20,203 nt of DNA, from NCBI GenBank assembly GCA_049273835.1, contig JBASRM010000362.1, forward strand, positions 1-20,203, in the 5' to 3' direction. The notes below the pieces were generated by a model that had not been told where the DNA came from, did no database searches, and saw nothing but the letters and a program-made list of their open reading frames with translations. Made by a program: the position numbers and the translations under genes. Each line of letters starts with the position of its first letter. The first letter of the stretch is position 1. Source of the DNA: Onstottus_A sp049273835. GTDB taxonomy: Bacteria; Acidobacteriota; Blastocatellia; UBA7656. Positions 7,238 to 14,714 of the stretch are shown here, piece after piece.

Positions 7238-7771
7238 TCAGTTCGTAGCCAGCAATTTCTGAATGTCGCTTTCGATTTCGGCGCTTTTTCTGGGGCCAGC
7301 GCCGATGTAGCGGCGAAATACTTTCATATCGCGAGTGACCAAATACGTGGTCGGAAACGCCACAACGTTCAGATCATAAACCTGATCGTCATCTCCCATC
7401 AGTACCGTGTATTTCATCTTATTGCGCCCGACAAACGGTTTCACCTCTTTCGCTTCACCCGAAGCCATCGCGACACCCACAACCTTGACACCCTGAGCTC
7501 CGTATTTCTCCTGTAGCCGATTGAGCGTCGGTATCTCCGCAATGCATGGCACGCACCACGTCGCCCAGAAGTCGAGGACAACTATGTTGCCTTTGAACTG
7601 ATCCGCGGCGGCAACCGCCTTACCATCAAAGTCCTGGAGATTGATCGTCGGCAGTGGCTTGAGTTCGCTGCTCGACGGGGACGGTGCGGGCTCTACCGCT
7701 TGATTGCCGGACATCGACCAGACAGGCGCGGCAAGCGCAGTCGCGAGAACAAACATAGAAAACAATTTCAT
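7238..7771 (-). CDS. TlpA/ResA-like exported thioredoxin-fold protein
   Basis: A 177-residue protein with an N-terminal signal peptide (MKLFSMFVLATALAAPVWS), then a proline/serine-rich linker and a TlpA-like thioredoxin domain. The active site is WATWCVPC (redox pair CxxC), and the cis-proline segment VVAFPTTYLV is present. Family members act in the periplasm, usually reducing disulfides for cytochrome c assembly or protecting secreted proteins. No cytochrome genes are nearby, so the partner is unknown. ATG 7771 was chosen because GGAGG lies seven bases upstream and the signal peptide starts there. The 35 extra upstream codons look like leader. It lies 135 bases downstream of ruvA on the same strand, with its own putative promoter in the gap. 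Confidence 0.9.
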   Translation of the reverse strand: MKLFSMFVLATALAAPVWSMSGNQAVEPAPSPSSSELKPLPTINLQDFDGKAVAAADQFKGNIVVLDFWATWCVPCIAEIPTLNRLQEKYGAQGVKVVGVAMASGEAKEVKPFVGRNKMKYTVLMGDDDQVYDLNVVAFPTTYLVTRDMKVFRRYIGAGPRKSAEIESDIQKLLATN

Positions 7772-7834
7772 AGTTGGGCCTCCAGGATTGCTGCCCGCCT
7801 CCCAATGTGCTCGGTGTGGCGCGGCTGAGCGTGA

Positions 7835-7864
7835 ATTGTAACCCAGCGAGTCCGCCGCGAGCAA
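7835..7864 (-). promoter_or_regulatory. Putative promoter of the tlpA-like gene
   Basis: On the minus strand, TTGCTC (7859-7864) and TACAAT (7835-7840) are separated by 18 bases, about 63 bases before the ATG at 7771. The -10 box matches five of six consensus bases. The -35 box is identical to the one proposed for uvrB. Confidence 0.35.
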
Positions 7865-7906
7865 TGCAGCGCACAACGGACCAACCTCCCGATTGGAACT
7901 TGCCGG

Positions 7907-8521
7907 TTAACTTGATAGACGTCTGAGGGCGCGCTTCAACACTGCTTCGATTGTTCGCTCACCGTCCTCCCGCATCGCAAATGAAACTGCCCGTTCCGCG
8001 ATCGCTTTTGGATAGCCGAGCGCCATCAGCGCGGCGACGGTATCGTCCCTTACGGCTGCTTCGCCGGGCGCCATCTCGCGAGCCGCGGCGCGGTCGGCCT
8101 CGCGCGACTCGAGCGAAATCACCGCCAGCTTATCCCTCAATTCCACAACGACCCGCTCTGCAGTCTTGCGGCCCACTCCAGGAATTGAGGTGAGCCGCGC
8201 CAGATCGTTGGTAGTGATTGCATTGATCAACTCGCCCGCAGGCATACCCGAAAGCATCGTTATCCCGAGCTTGGGACCAACGCCGCTTACGCTGGTGAGC
8301 TTCAAGAACAGTTCCTTCTCCCGGCCCGTCCAAAAACCAAACAGTTGAATCGCGTCTTCACGAACGTAAGTGTGAATCTTGAGCGAGACGTCCGCGCCCG
8401 GCTCACCAAGTTCGTAGAACGTCGAAACGGGAATCGTGACGTCGTAGCCGACACCCCCGACGTCGATGATGACGGTATTCGGTTGTTTATGAATAAGCTT
8501 TCCCGACAGTTGCGCGATCAA
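7907..8521 (-). CDS. ruvA: Holliday junction DNA helicase subunit RuvA
   Basis: A DNA-binding subunit that holds Holliday junctions as a tetramer and directs the RuvB motor in branch migration. The 204-residue product has the N-terminal OB-fold (MIAQLSGKLIHKQ ... GVGYDV), two helix-hairpin-helix motifs (LTSVSGVGPKLG and LTSIPGVGRKTAERVV), and the C-terminal RuvB-contacting domain III (VAALMALGYPKAIAERAV ... VLKRALRRL), joined by an acidic/alanine-rich linker. The start is TTG 8521, with AGGGGG five bases upstream, and the protein begins exactly at the family N-terminus. ruvB and ruvC are not adjacent. The 271 bases upstream, divergent from the hydrolase gene, hold no recognisable gene. Confidence 0.95.
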   Translation of the reverse strand: MIAQLSGKLIHKQPNTVIIDVGGVGYDVTIPVSTFYELGEPGADVSLKIHTYVREDAIQLFGFWTGREKELFLKLTSVSGVGPKLGITMLSGMPAGELINAITTNDLARLTSIPGVGRKTAERVVVELRDKLAVISLESREADRAAAREMAPGEAAVRDDTVAALMALGYPKAIAERAVSFAMREDGERTIEAVLKRALRRLSS

Positions 8522-8689
8522 ACCGGCCCCCTGCGTGTTGAGTGCGGTTCCCTGCTTCAGACAGCGTGAGTTTGTCAGCTTGCACCCTGGTAGTCAACGG
8601 ATCGCTGGTCCCGCGAAGTTGTTTGTCGACCCGTCCGGTAATCAATATCCGACAAGCCGCAATGGCCGTTGCCAGACCTTGATAAACTC

Positions 8690-8717
8690 TTGAAAATAGC
8701 CCGGTCCATCGTATACT
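8690..8717 (+). promoter_or_regulatory. Putative sigma70-type promoter of the alpha/beta-hydrolase-fold gene
   Basis: TTGAAA (8690-8695) and TATACT (8712-8717) are separated by 16 bases, each one or two changes from consensus. The predicted leader is about 70 bases before ATG 8793. Confidence 0.45.
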
Positions 8718-8792
8718 CAGCGCTGTAACAAGGTTCCCCATTCGACTCCTCAGGCCCCTGCCGTTTCAAGTTGCCCCGTTCGGTGTGGTCTT

Positions 8793-9797
8793 ATGATCTC
8801 TAAAAAAACGAGAGTAATGCTCAAACGTGTGTTGTGGGTGTTCATACCTGCGGTGTTGGTCTTCGCCGTTGGAGTTGCAGGCCTGGATTTCTATTTTATT
8901 CATCGTTTAACACACCCGCCCCGCACTGAGCTTTACGGCTCGCCGCGCGACTTCCAACTGATTCTCCAGAGACCGATGTGGTTCGAAGAGAAATGGAAGA
9001 ACTCCGATTCTACCCAAACCGTCGGTTGGTTCTTGAGCCGTGGGAAACCCGCGCCTTCAATAATTCTGAGCCACGGCTACGGTTCGAACCGCTCCGAACT
9101 ACTCACACTGGCTTTCGAGCTCTGGAAGGCTGGCTATCACGTCCTTGTCTATGACCTCAGAGGCCATGGTGAAAGCCCGGTCAAGTGGTCTGGCCTGGGT
9201 ACCTACGAAAGAGATGATCTGTTGTCCGCCATAAAGTTTGTTCGAACCCGCAAAACTGATTCCGGTGAAGCGCTTCTAGACGGGCGAGTCGGTCTGTACG
9301 GTGTTGATTTGGGCGGTTACATTTCGTTAGTCGCTTCAACACAAGATCCGATGATAAAAGCGGTGGCAATCGATTCGGTTTATCCCGATGTTTCGCATTT
9401 CATGAGTCATCGACTAAAGACAATCGTAGGCAAAGACAGTGATCTAGGTAACCGGCTTGCAGATTCTCCCTGGACGAATCAACTCACGTCGCTCGCCATG
9501 CAGCTTTATTTGCTTAGAAGGGAGGACTCGGCGCCGGCCCTCGACTCGGTGGCTACCGCCTCAGGCCGTAAGTTTCTGTTCATCGTCGGAAAGAACAGCG
9601 GAGGACTGGGCTTGATGACCAGAGACTTGCACGCCGCCGCTAAAGACCCAAAGCAAATTGTCGAGGTTGAACAGACGCGCCTCAATCGACTGTACGATGA
9701 AGCCTCGTCCACTTATGACGCACGAGTAGTGGCATTCTTTAAGGAGGCGATTCCTCTTACTTCCGACAAACCCGGCGCGTTAGCGCGAGCAAAGTAA
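8793..9797 (+). CDS. Membrane-anchored alpha/beta-hydrolase-fold protein, catalytic residues altered
   Basis: A 334-residue protein with one N-terminal membrane helix (residues ~12-31), then an alpha/beta-hydrolase domain, probably periplasmic. Fold landmarks are clear: the oxyanion strand SIILSHGYGSNRSE (89-102), VLVYDLRGHGES (117-128) and the nucleophile elbow GLYGVDLGGYIS (167-178). The usual GxSxG elbow reads G170-V-D172-L-G174, with Asp in place of Ser. Where the catalytic acid is expected (FIVGKNSGG, 263-271) there is Asn/Ser, and where the His is expected (QTRLNRLYDE, 294-303) there is Leu. An Asp elbow occurs in haloalkane dehalogenases and epoxide hydrolases, but these keep the His. 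So this is either a non-catalytic homologue or has an unusual mechanism. The substrate is unknown. The gene is convergent with the glycosyltransferase gene. Confidence 0.85.
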   Translation: MISKKTRVMLKRVLWVFIPAVLVFAVGVAGLDFYFIHRLTHPPRTELYGSPRDFQLILQRPMWFEEKWKNSDSTQTVGWFLSRGKPAPSIILSHGYGSNRSELLTLAFELWKAGYHVLVYDLRGHGESPVKWSGLGTYERDDLLSAIKFVRTRKTDSGEALLDGRVGLYGVDLGGYISLVASTQDPMIKAVAIDSVYPDVSHFMSHRLKTIVGKDSDLGNRLADSPWTNQLTSLAMQLYLLRREDSAPALDSVATASGRKFLFIVGKNSGGLGLMTRDLHAAAKDPKQIVEVEQTRLNRLYDEASSTYDARVVAFFKEAIPLTSDKPGALARAK

Positions 9798-9878
9798 AGC
9801 GGGTCCATTGCCGTTTGCGTATGCTTGATCTCGACTTCACTTCAGAGACTCCGACTGAAATCGCCACCAGCATTGCAC

Positions 9879-11528
9879 TCATTGCGTCTGGACCTTTTTC
9901 TTTAATGCGACTCGCAAGGCCAATGAGTCGCGGTGCGCGGCAATCAACTCGGTTACAAATTGGGGATCGTTTTTGATCCCTTCCACCCAATGCGAATCTG
10001 TAATGACAATTAGACTCGGCTCAACTTCCAGTGCCTGGGCAAGCATCCCTTGATGCAGCGCGTAAAAAGTTGTACCTCTTCGTGGCTCACAGAGGACCCG
10101 TCCTTCCGCATAAAAAACCGGAGCAAACTCCTTTTTCAGATAAAAACCTATCTTTTCGCCCGGCCTCAATGCGGCCGCTGCCTCGAGTGACAGCGTCTTT
10201 AAGCTCACCTCATCTTGCAGTGTTGGAAACAGCAGAATCACCGTCGCCAAAATCAAGCTGACCACCAACGCAACTGCGCTGGTAACGAACGCCAAGCATT
10301 TCCTCGCCCCGAGCGCCACGCTTGAAATCAGCGCAATCATCAAGGGCAACGCCGCCAGTACCGTCTGCCAGGCATTTACCCTTACCTCCTCGAGACGCAA
10401 ATAGTAAAGAAATCCAACCCCTGCAATCAGCAAAGTCACTACGGTCATCCACGCTGCGGCTTTCAATAAGAGGTCTGATTCCCCCCTCCGAAAACGATCG
10501 ATCTCAATACCAATTATTACTGCCAGCGCCGGGAAGACCGGCAAGACATAACCCGGAAGCTTGGATTCAGATAGAGAGAAGAACAGCAGAGGGACGGCCA
10601 CCCAGATCCACGCAAGCGTGCGCAGAGAGTCGCGATCGCCACTGCGCGGTTTTAAAGAACGCAACCTCGCTGCGGCGGGAACCAGAAAGAATGTCCAGGG
10701 CGCGCTCCCGGCGAGAGCAACCAGAGGAAAGAAATACACCGGTTGCGGGTGCCCGAACTCGTTGGACGTATAACGCTCGAAGTGATGCCTGATGAAAAAC
10801 TCCTCAATGAATGCCCAACCGTGCCGCATCGTAACCGGAACGTACCAGGTCCCCGCAACAACCAGGAAGACTATGAATCCAATCAACCAGTCGCGAAGCC
10901 GCATTGAGCTCAGACGGCCGATAAGCGACAGGTGAATGCCGAGTATCGTAAGCACCAGAACGAGACCAACAAGCCCTTTCGCCAGCACGGCCAGCCCCAT
11001 AAAGAAGAACAATGCGGCCCAGTAGATCGAGCGCGCACGGCCGCTTGTCGTCGTCGACAGAAGCCCGGACAGCAATGCTGCCGTAACCGTTCCAGTGAGA
11101 ATCATGTCCGGTGTTGCCACGCGCGCGTAGGCGATGAAGATTCCGCTCGTGGCCAGGACCAACGATGCCGCAAGAGCGATGCTGCGCAAACCTAACCGTT
11201 GAAGCGCGAAGAACAGGATCCCGACGGTGAGAAGAGCAACCACAGCCGAAGGCAAGCGCGCCGCAAACTCGTTAACCCCGAACAAGCTATAACCGGCGGT
11301 CGACATCCAGTAGAGCAAAACTGGTTTTTCAAACCACAAGCATCCGCACAGTCGAGTCGAAACAAAATCGCCGCTTGCGAACATTTCGCGCGCGACTTCG
11401 GCATAGCGGGGCTCGTCCGGACCCAGAAATCCGAGAACTCCCAGCCCAAAGAAGAAAGCGAATGCGGAAGCCGCCAGGATTGCGATCAACTCATATGGCC
11501 GATGCTTGGCAGCAGGTTGTGGTTCCAC
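9879..11528 (-). CDS. ArnT/GT83-type membrane glycosyltransferase
   Basis: A 549-residue GT-C integral membrane protein with about a dozen hydrophobic helices and a C-terminal soluble domain (from about residue 440). The first periplasmic loop holds the family motif GPDEPRYAEVAREM (36-49, with the acidic pair D38-E39), then WFEKPVLLYW (65-74). A later loop has ESKLPGYVLPVFPALA. These match the ArnT/PMT-type group, which moves a sugar from a polyprenyl-phosphate carrier to an acceptor at the outer face of the inner membrane (L-Ara4N to lipid A for ArnT itself). The donor and acceptor here cannot be read from sequence. No clear Shine-Dalgarno is seen before ATG 11528. It is divergent from a sugar dehydrogenase gene 125 bases away. 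Confidence 0.88.
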   Translation of the reverse strand: MEPQPAAKHRPYELIAILAASAFAFFFGLGVLGFLGPDEPRYAEVAREMFASGDFVSTRLCGCLWFEKPVLLYWMSTAGYSLFGVNEFAARLPSAVVALLTVGILFFALQRLGLRSIALAASLVLATSGIFIAYARVATPDMILTGTVTAALLSGLLSTTTSGRARSIYWAALFFFMGLAVLAKGLVGLVLVLTILGIHLSLIGRLSSMRLRDWLIGFIVFLVVAGTWYVPVTMRHGWAFIEEFFIRHHFERYTSNEFGHPQPVYFFPLVALAGSAPWTFFLVPAAARLRSLKPRSGDRDSLRTLAWIWVAVPLLFFSLSESKLPGYVLPVFPALAVIIGIEIDRFRRGESDLLLKAAAWMTVVTLLIAGVGFLYYLRLEEVRVNAWQTVLAALPLMIALISSVALGARKCLAFVTSAVALVVSLILATVILLFPTLQDEVSLKTLSLEAAAALRPGEKIGFYLKKEFAPVFYAEGRVLCEPRRGTTFYALHQGMLAQALEVEPSLIVITDSHWVEGIKNDPQFVTELIAAHRDSLALRVALKKKVQTQ

Positions 11529-11653
11529 TATTATCTTTGCTTTGCCGCTGAGTGTTGAGGGTGACCATCCGTCGGACTCATCGTTGATTTTTCAGTGTAG
11601 GTACCTGATCTGGCCCGGTCAAGCCGGCACTCCCGAGGCAATCAGAGAAGAAG

Positions 11654-12607
11654 ATGATAAAAGTTGCAGTCGTCGGCGCTGGCGCCTTCGGTCGCGAGCA
11701 CGCGCGAGTCTATTCCGAAATTGCGGGTGCCCGCCTCGAGGCGGTCTGCGACACCGATGAATCCCGCGGGCGCTCGGTCGCTCAACACTACGGAGCGGAT
11801 TTCGTTCAGGACTACCGTCAGCTTATCGGAAGAGTGAGCGGGGTAACTGTTGCGGTTCCAACCGAGTCGCATCAAGAGATCTCCTGCCAACTGTTGGAAG
11901 CCGGAATCGCCGTGCTGATCGAGAAGCCGATTGCTCGCACTCTTGATGAAGCTGATCAAATCATCGAAGCGGCAAAACGCGGCGGATCAGTTTTGCAAAC
12001 AGGCCACCTCGAGCGCTTCAACCCGGCCGTGATGGCGGCATCGCTCATCCTGACTCGGCCGCGATTTTTTGAGGCCCACCGCCTGAGTATATTCACGCCG
12101 CGGAGTCTGGACATCGACGTAGTGATGGACCTGATGATTCACGACCTCGACGTCGTGCTGGCCTTCGCTGGCAGCGAAGTGTCCGAGGTACGCGCGGCCG
12201 GGATCCCGATCCTCACGCCTCGCGTGGACATCGCGAATGCGCGGATCGAGTTTGTCAATGGCTGCGTTGCAAATCTGACTGCCAGCCGCGTTTCAGCCGA
12301 CCGTGTCCGCAAGCTCAGGTTCTTCCAACCACACCAATACATATCACTCGATTACGCCGTGCAGGAGGCCGCCGTCGTCAGCGTGAAGACTCGCCCCGAA
12401 GGCAGACCTGAATTCGAGAGCCGCCTCCTTCCAGTCGAAAGAGCCGAACCGCTTCGTTTGGAAATCGAGTCCTTTCTTGCGGCGGTCGGGGGCTCCGAGG
12501 TGAAGGTGACCGGCGAAGACGGACGCCGCGCATTGGCGCTTGCAGTTGATGTATCAGAAAAGATTCGCGAGCACGCCGTGCGAGCCGGCGTACTTTTTGC
12601 GGGCTGA
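11654..12607 (+). CDS. Gfo/Idh/MocA-family NAD(P)-dependent sugar dehydrogenase
   Basis: A cytoplasmic 317-residue oxidoreductase. The N-terminal Rossmann domain has VVGAGAFGREH (nucleotide-binding GAGAFG, residues 8-13) and the family EKP motif at 90-92. The C-terminal domain holds GHLERFNPA (117-125) and DLMIHDLD (159-166), whose Asp and His are the usual catalytic positions. Members act on nucleotide sugars or inositols. The HLERFNPA and SLDIDVVMDLMIHDLD segments recall the GnnA-like group (UDP-GlcNAc 3-dehydrogenase of amide-linked lipid A synthesis). This is recall without alignment, and no partner aminotransferase (GnnB) is present. The start is ATG 11654 after an AGAGAAGAAG stretch. 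It diverges from the ArnT-type transferase gene, which suggests an envelope-sugar role. Confidence 0.88.
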   Translation: MIKVAVVGAGAFGREHARVYSEIAGARLEAVCDTDESRGRSVAQHYGADFVQDYRQLIGRVSGVTVAVPTESHQEISCQLLEAGIAVLIEKPIARTLDEADQIIEAAKRGGSVLQTGHLERFNPAVMAASLILTRPRFFEAHRLSIFTPRSLDIDVVMDLMIHDLDVVLAFAGSEVSEVRAAGIPILTPRVDIANARIEFVNGCVANLTASRVSADRVRKLRFFQPHQYISLDYAVQEAAVVSVKTRPEGRPEFESRLLPVERAEPLRLEIESFLAAVGGSEVKVTGEDGRRALALAVDVSEKIREHAVRAGVLFAG

Positions 12608-12784
12608 TCATTCAGTTTTGAGTTCAAGCTTTTGCTCGCAGAGCATTTCACAACCTGAAGAGACGGAGTGGAACTCAGACGATGACCGGGCTCGCTTTCT
12701 TGCGCGACCGCTCAGTGGATGTGTTAACAGTATGTTGCAAAGTAGCAAGGCCCACAATAACTGGAGTTTAAGAGCTGAACACGA

Positions 12785-14368
12785 ATGAAGAAAAAACAAT
12801 TCCTGCCCGCCTTCTTACTGATATCAACATCGCTGAGCCTATCGGTTACGGCTGCGGCGGCACCTCAAAAGCATAATGGGTTTCGCATTGACTACACCGT
12901 TTCCATCGCCAGCGTCGAAGGGAAGCTTTTTCACGTCACCGCAGATGTGAAGAGAATCAACCAGCCGCGGCTCGAGCTTTCGCTTCCGACCTGGACGCCG
13001 GGATGGTACACCGTCGAGAACTATTACAAGAATGTGCTCCGCTTCAAGATCAGCGACGCAAGAGGCAACCGGCTCGAACCACAGATGACCCGCAAGCAAA
13101 CCTGGCGAGTCGCGACGAAGGGTCTTGATTCCATCAAGGTTGAATTCGACTATCGAGCCGGGGTGCTTGCACTGAACCAGGCAAAGATCACAAACGACTT
13201 CGCCTTCTTCACCGGGATCGAGGTGTTCCTGATGGCTTCTGGTCATCGCGCGAGCCCCAGCACGGTGCGGTTCGCTCTTCCGACCGGCTGGAACATCATC
13301 TCGGCTCTAAAAGAGACTCCCGACCCGATGACCTTCACGGCGTCGGACTACGACACGCTCGTCGACGCGCCAACCGAGATGGGAAAATTCGACCTCGTCC
13401 AGTTCAAGGTCGAAGGCAAGCCTCACTATCTGGTGACAACTCCCGCAGGCGCGATAGAAAGGGACAATGCCGGCAAGTTTGCCGAGATGCTCTCCAGGGT
13501 CGCGACCACTCAGAGTTCGATCTTCGGCGGCCTGCCGTACGAAAAGTACGTTTACTTCTACTTCTTCGCGCGTCCCGAATCGAATGCCGGCGGCGCGCTC
13601 GAACACCTGAACTCGCACGTCGCGTTTTCGCCCTTTCCGCGCCCCGAGTTGCTGATCGAAACTGCGTCACATGAGTTCTTCCACGTCTGGAACGTGAAGC
13701 GCATCCGTCCCGCCGAGATGTGGCCTTACGACTATTCACGCGAAACCGAAACGCCGCTGCTGTGGGTGTCCGAAGGGTTCACCAGCTACTACGCGAGCGT
13801 GGCGTTGCAACGCGCGAGGATCAGAACTCGCCAGCAGTTCATAAAGGGTGTTGAAAACGCGATCAACGGGGTCGAAGGCAACGACGCTCGCCGGTACATA
13901 TCGCCCGCGAATTCCTCGGTCTCTACGTGGGTGGGCTACGACACTCCGGTCGCATTCGGAATTTCGTATTACACACAGGGTCAGAACCTGGGCGCGTTGC
14001 TGGATCTTTCGATACTGCAGGACACGGGTGGCGTATCGGGTTTGGATGACGTTATGCGAGCGTTATATCGCGGCTTCTATCAGAAGGGGAGGGGTTTCAC
14101 CACCCAAGACATGATCGGGATCATCAATCGATTGACCAAACGCGATTATCACGACTTCTATCGCAAATACGTTTTCGGAGTCGCGGTTCCGCCGTACGCC
14201 AGAATTCTTGGTTATGCCGGATACAAGGTTGAGACTTCTTCGCGGGAGATACAAACAGCCGCTGGAAACAATCGGGCTCCCGAAGTGAGATATGCAATCT
14301 CGGAAATATCGAACCCCACAGTCACTCAACTCAGGGTTCGAGAAGCATGGTTAAGGACGGAGAAATAG
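12785..14368 (+). CDS. M61-family metallopeptidase, apparently without PDZ domain
   Basis: An exported zinc aminopeptidase-type protein of 527 residues. It has a signal peptide (residues 1-26, ending VTAAAAP), an N-terminal beta domain (PTWTPGWYTVENY), the substrate-binding GGALEHLNS (269-277), the zinc site HEFFH (296-300) and the third ligand region WVSEGFTSYY (327-336, Glu330). This is the glycyl-aminopeptidase family M61. Family members usually carry a C-terminal PDZ domain after the ...ILGYAGY segment. Here that segment (about residue 475) is followed by only some 50 residues, ending in the family-like tail ISEISNPTVTQLRVREAWLR. The PDZ therefore appears to be deleted internally while the tail is kept. 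The catalytic region is intact, so activity is plausible. The Shine-Dalgarno is weak. Confidence 0.9.
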   Translation: MKKKQFLPAFLLISTSLSLSVTAAAAPQKHNGFRIDYTVSIASVEGKLFHVTADVKRINQPRLELSLPTWTPGWYTVENYYKNVLRFKISDARGNRLEPQMTRKQTWRVATKGLDSIKVEFDYRAGVLALNQAKITNDFAFFTGIEVFLMASGHRASPSTVRFALPTGWNIISALKETPDPMTFTASDYDTLVDAPTEMGKFDLVQFKVEGKPHYLVTTPAGAIERDNAGKFAEMLSRVATTQSSIFGGLPYEKYVYFYFFARPESNAGGALEHLNSHVAFSPFPRPELLIETASHEFFHVWNVKRIRPAEMWPYDYSRETETPLLWVSEGFTSYYASVALQRARIRTRQQFIKGVENAINGVEGNDARRYISPANSSVSTWVGYDTPVAFGISYYTQGQNLGALLDLSILQDTGGVSGLDDVMRALYRGFYQKGRGFTTQDMIGIINRLTKRDYHDFYRKYVFGVAVPPYARILGYAGYKVETSSREIQTAAGNNRAPEVRYAISEISNPTVTQLRVREAWLRTEK

Positions 14369-14714
14369 CCTTGGAGCTTGCCGCAACGCAAGACCGTCTC
14401 CTCCCGCAAGCGAGTTCGGTTGTCTTGTCTCGGATTCTCAATCAGGCAAAGCCCGAATCAAACTCATGACCCGAAAATGTACGCTAACTTGAAGCTCGCT
14501 CAATCGCTCCCCAGATCGGCAGCGCATCTTGCCGAGGTATTGTTGACACACGTCCTAACGGAAATCAGAATAGGAACCTTGAATTGAGCGAGGGCTGATG
14601 ATTGTTCACTTCACGAAGCTCGATTCGCAGTACGCTGCCTCGACTCGCTGTCGAGAAGCCGAGCTGTTTTCTTGCGCGCCTCTCCCCAATCAAGGCGCTG
14701 CGGGTGATACCTCA
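14369..14714. other. Intergenic region upstream of the TPR-CHAT gene
   Basis: 346 bases between the M61 and TPR-CHAT genes. It holds a putative promoter at 14543-14571 and, in the predicted leader, a small hairpin CTCGAC-TCGCT-GTCGAG (14639-14655). An ATG at 14598 opens the downstream frame 39 codons early, but the intervening residues are not protein-like and would bury the signal peptide. No convincing gene is seen. Confidence 0.5.
14543..14571 (+). promoter_or_regulatory. Putative sigma70-type promoter of the TPR-CHAT gene
   Basis: A perfect -35 box TTGACA (14543-14548) and CAGAAT (14566-14571, four of six consensus) are separated by 17 bases. The predicted leader is about 137 bases to ATG 14715. 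Confidence 0.45.

Noticed and set aside
8487..8741. An 84-codon minus-strand frame overlapping the ruvA start, considered as a ruvC remnant.
   Set aside because: The product shows no RuvC-type motif, overlaps the ruvA start and crosses the plus-strand promoter region, and its composition is not protein-like.
14378..14587. A 69-codon frame between the M61 and TPR-CHAT genes.
   Set aside because: No domain and no ribosome binding site, and it contains the putative promoter of the next gene.
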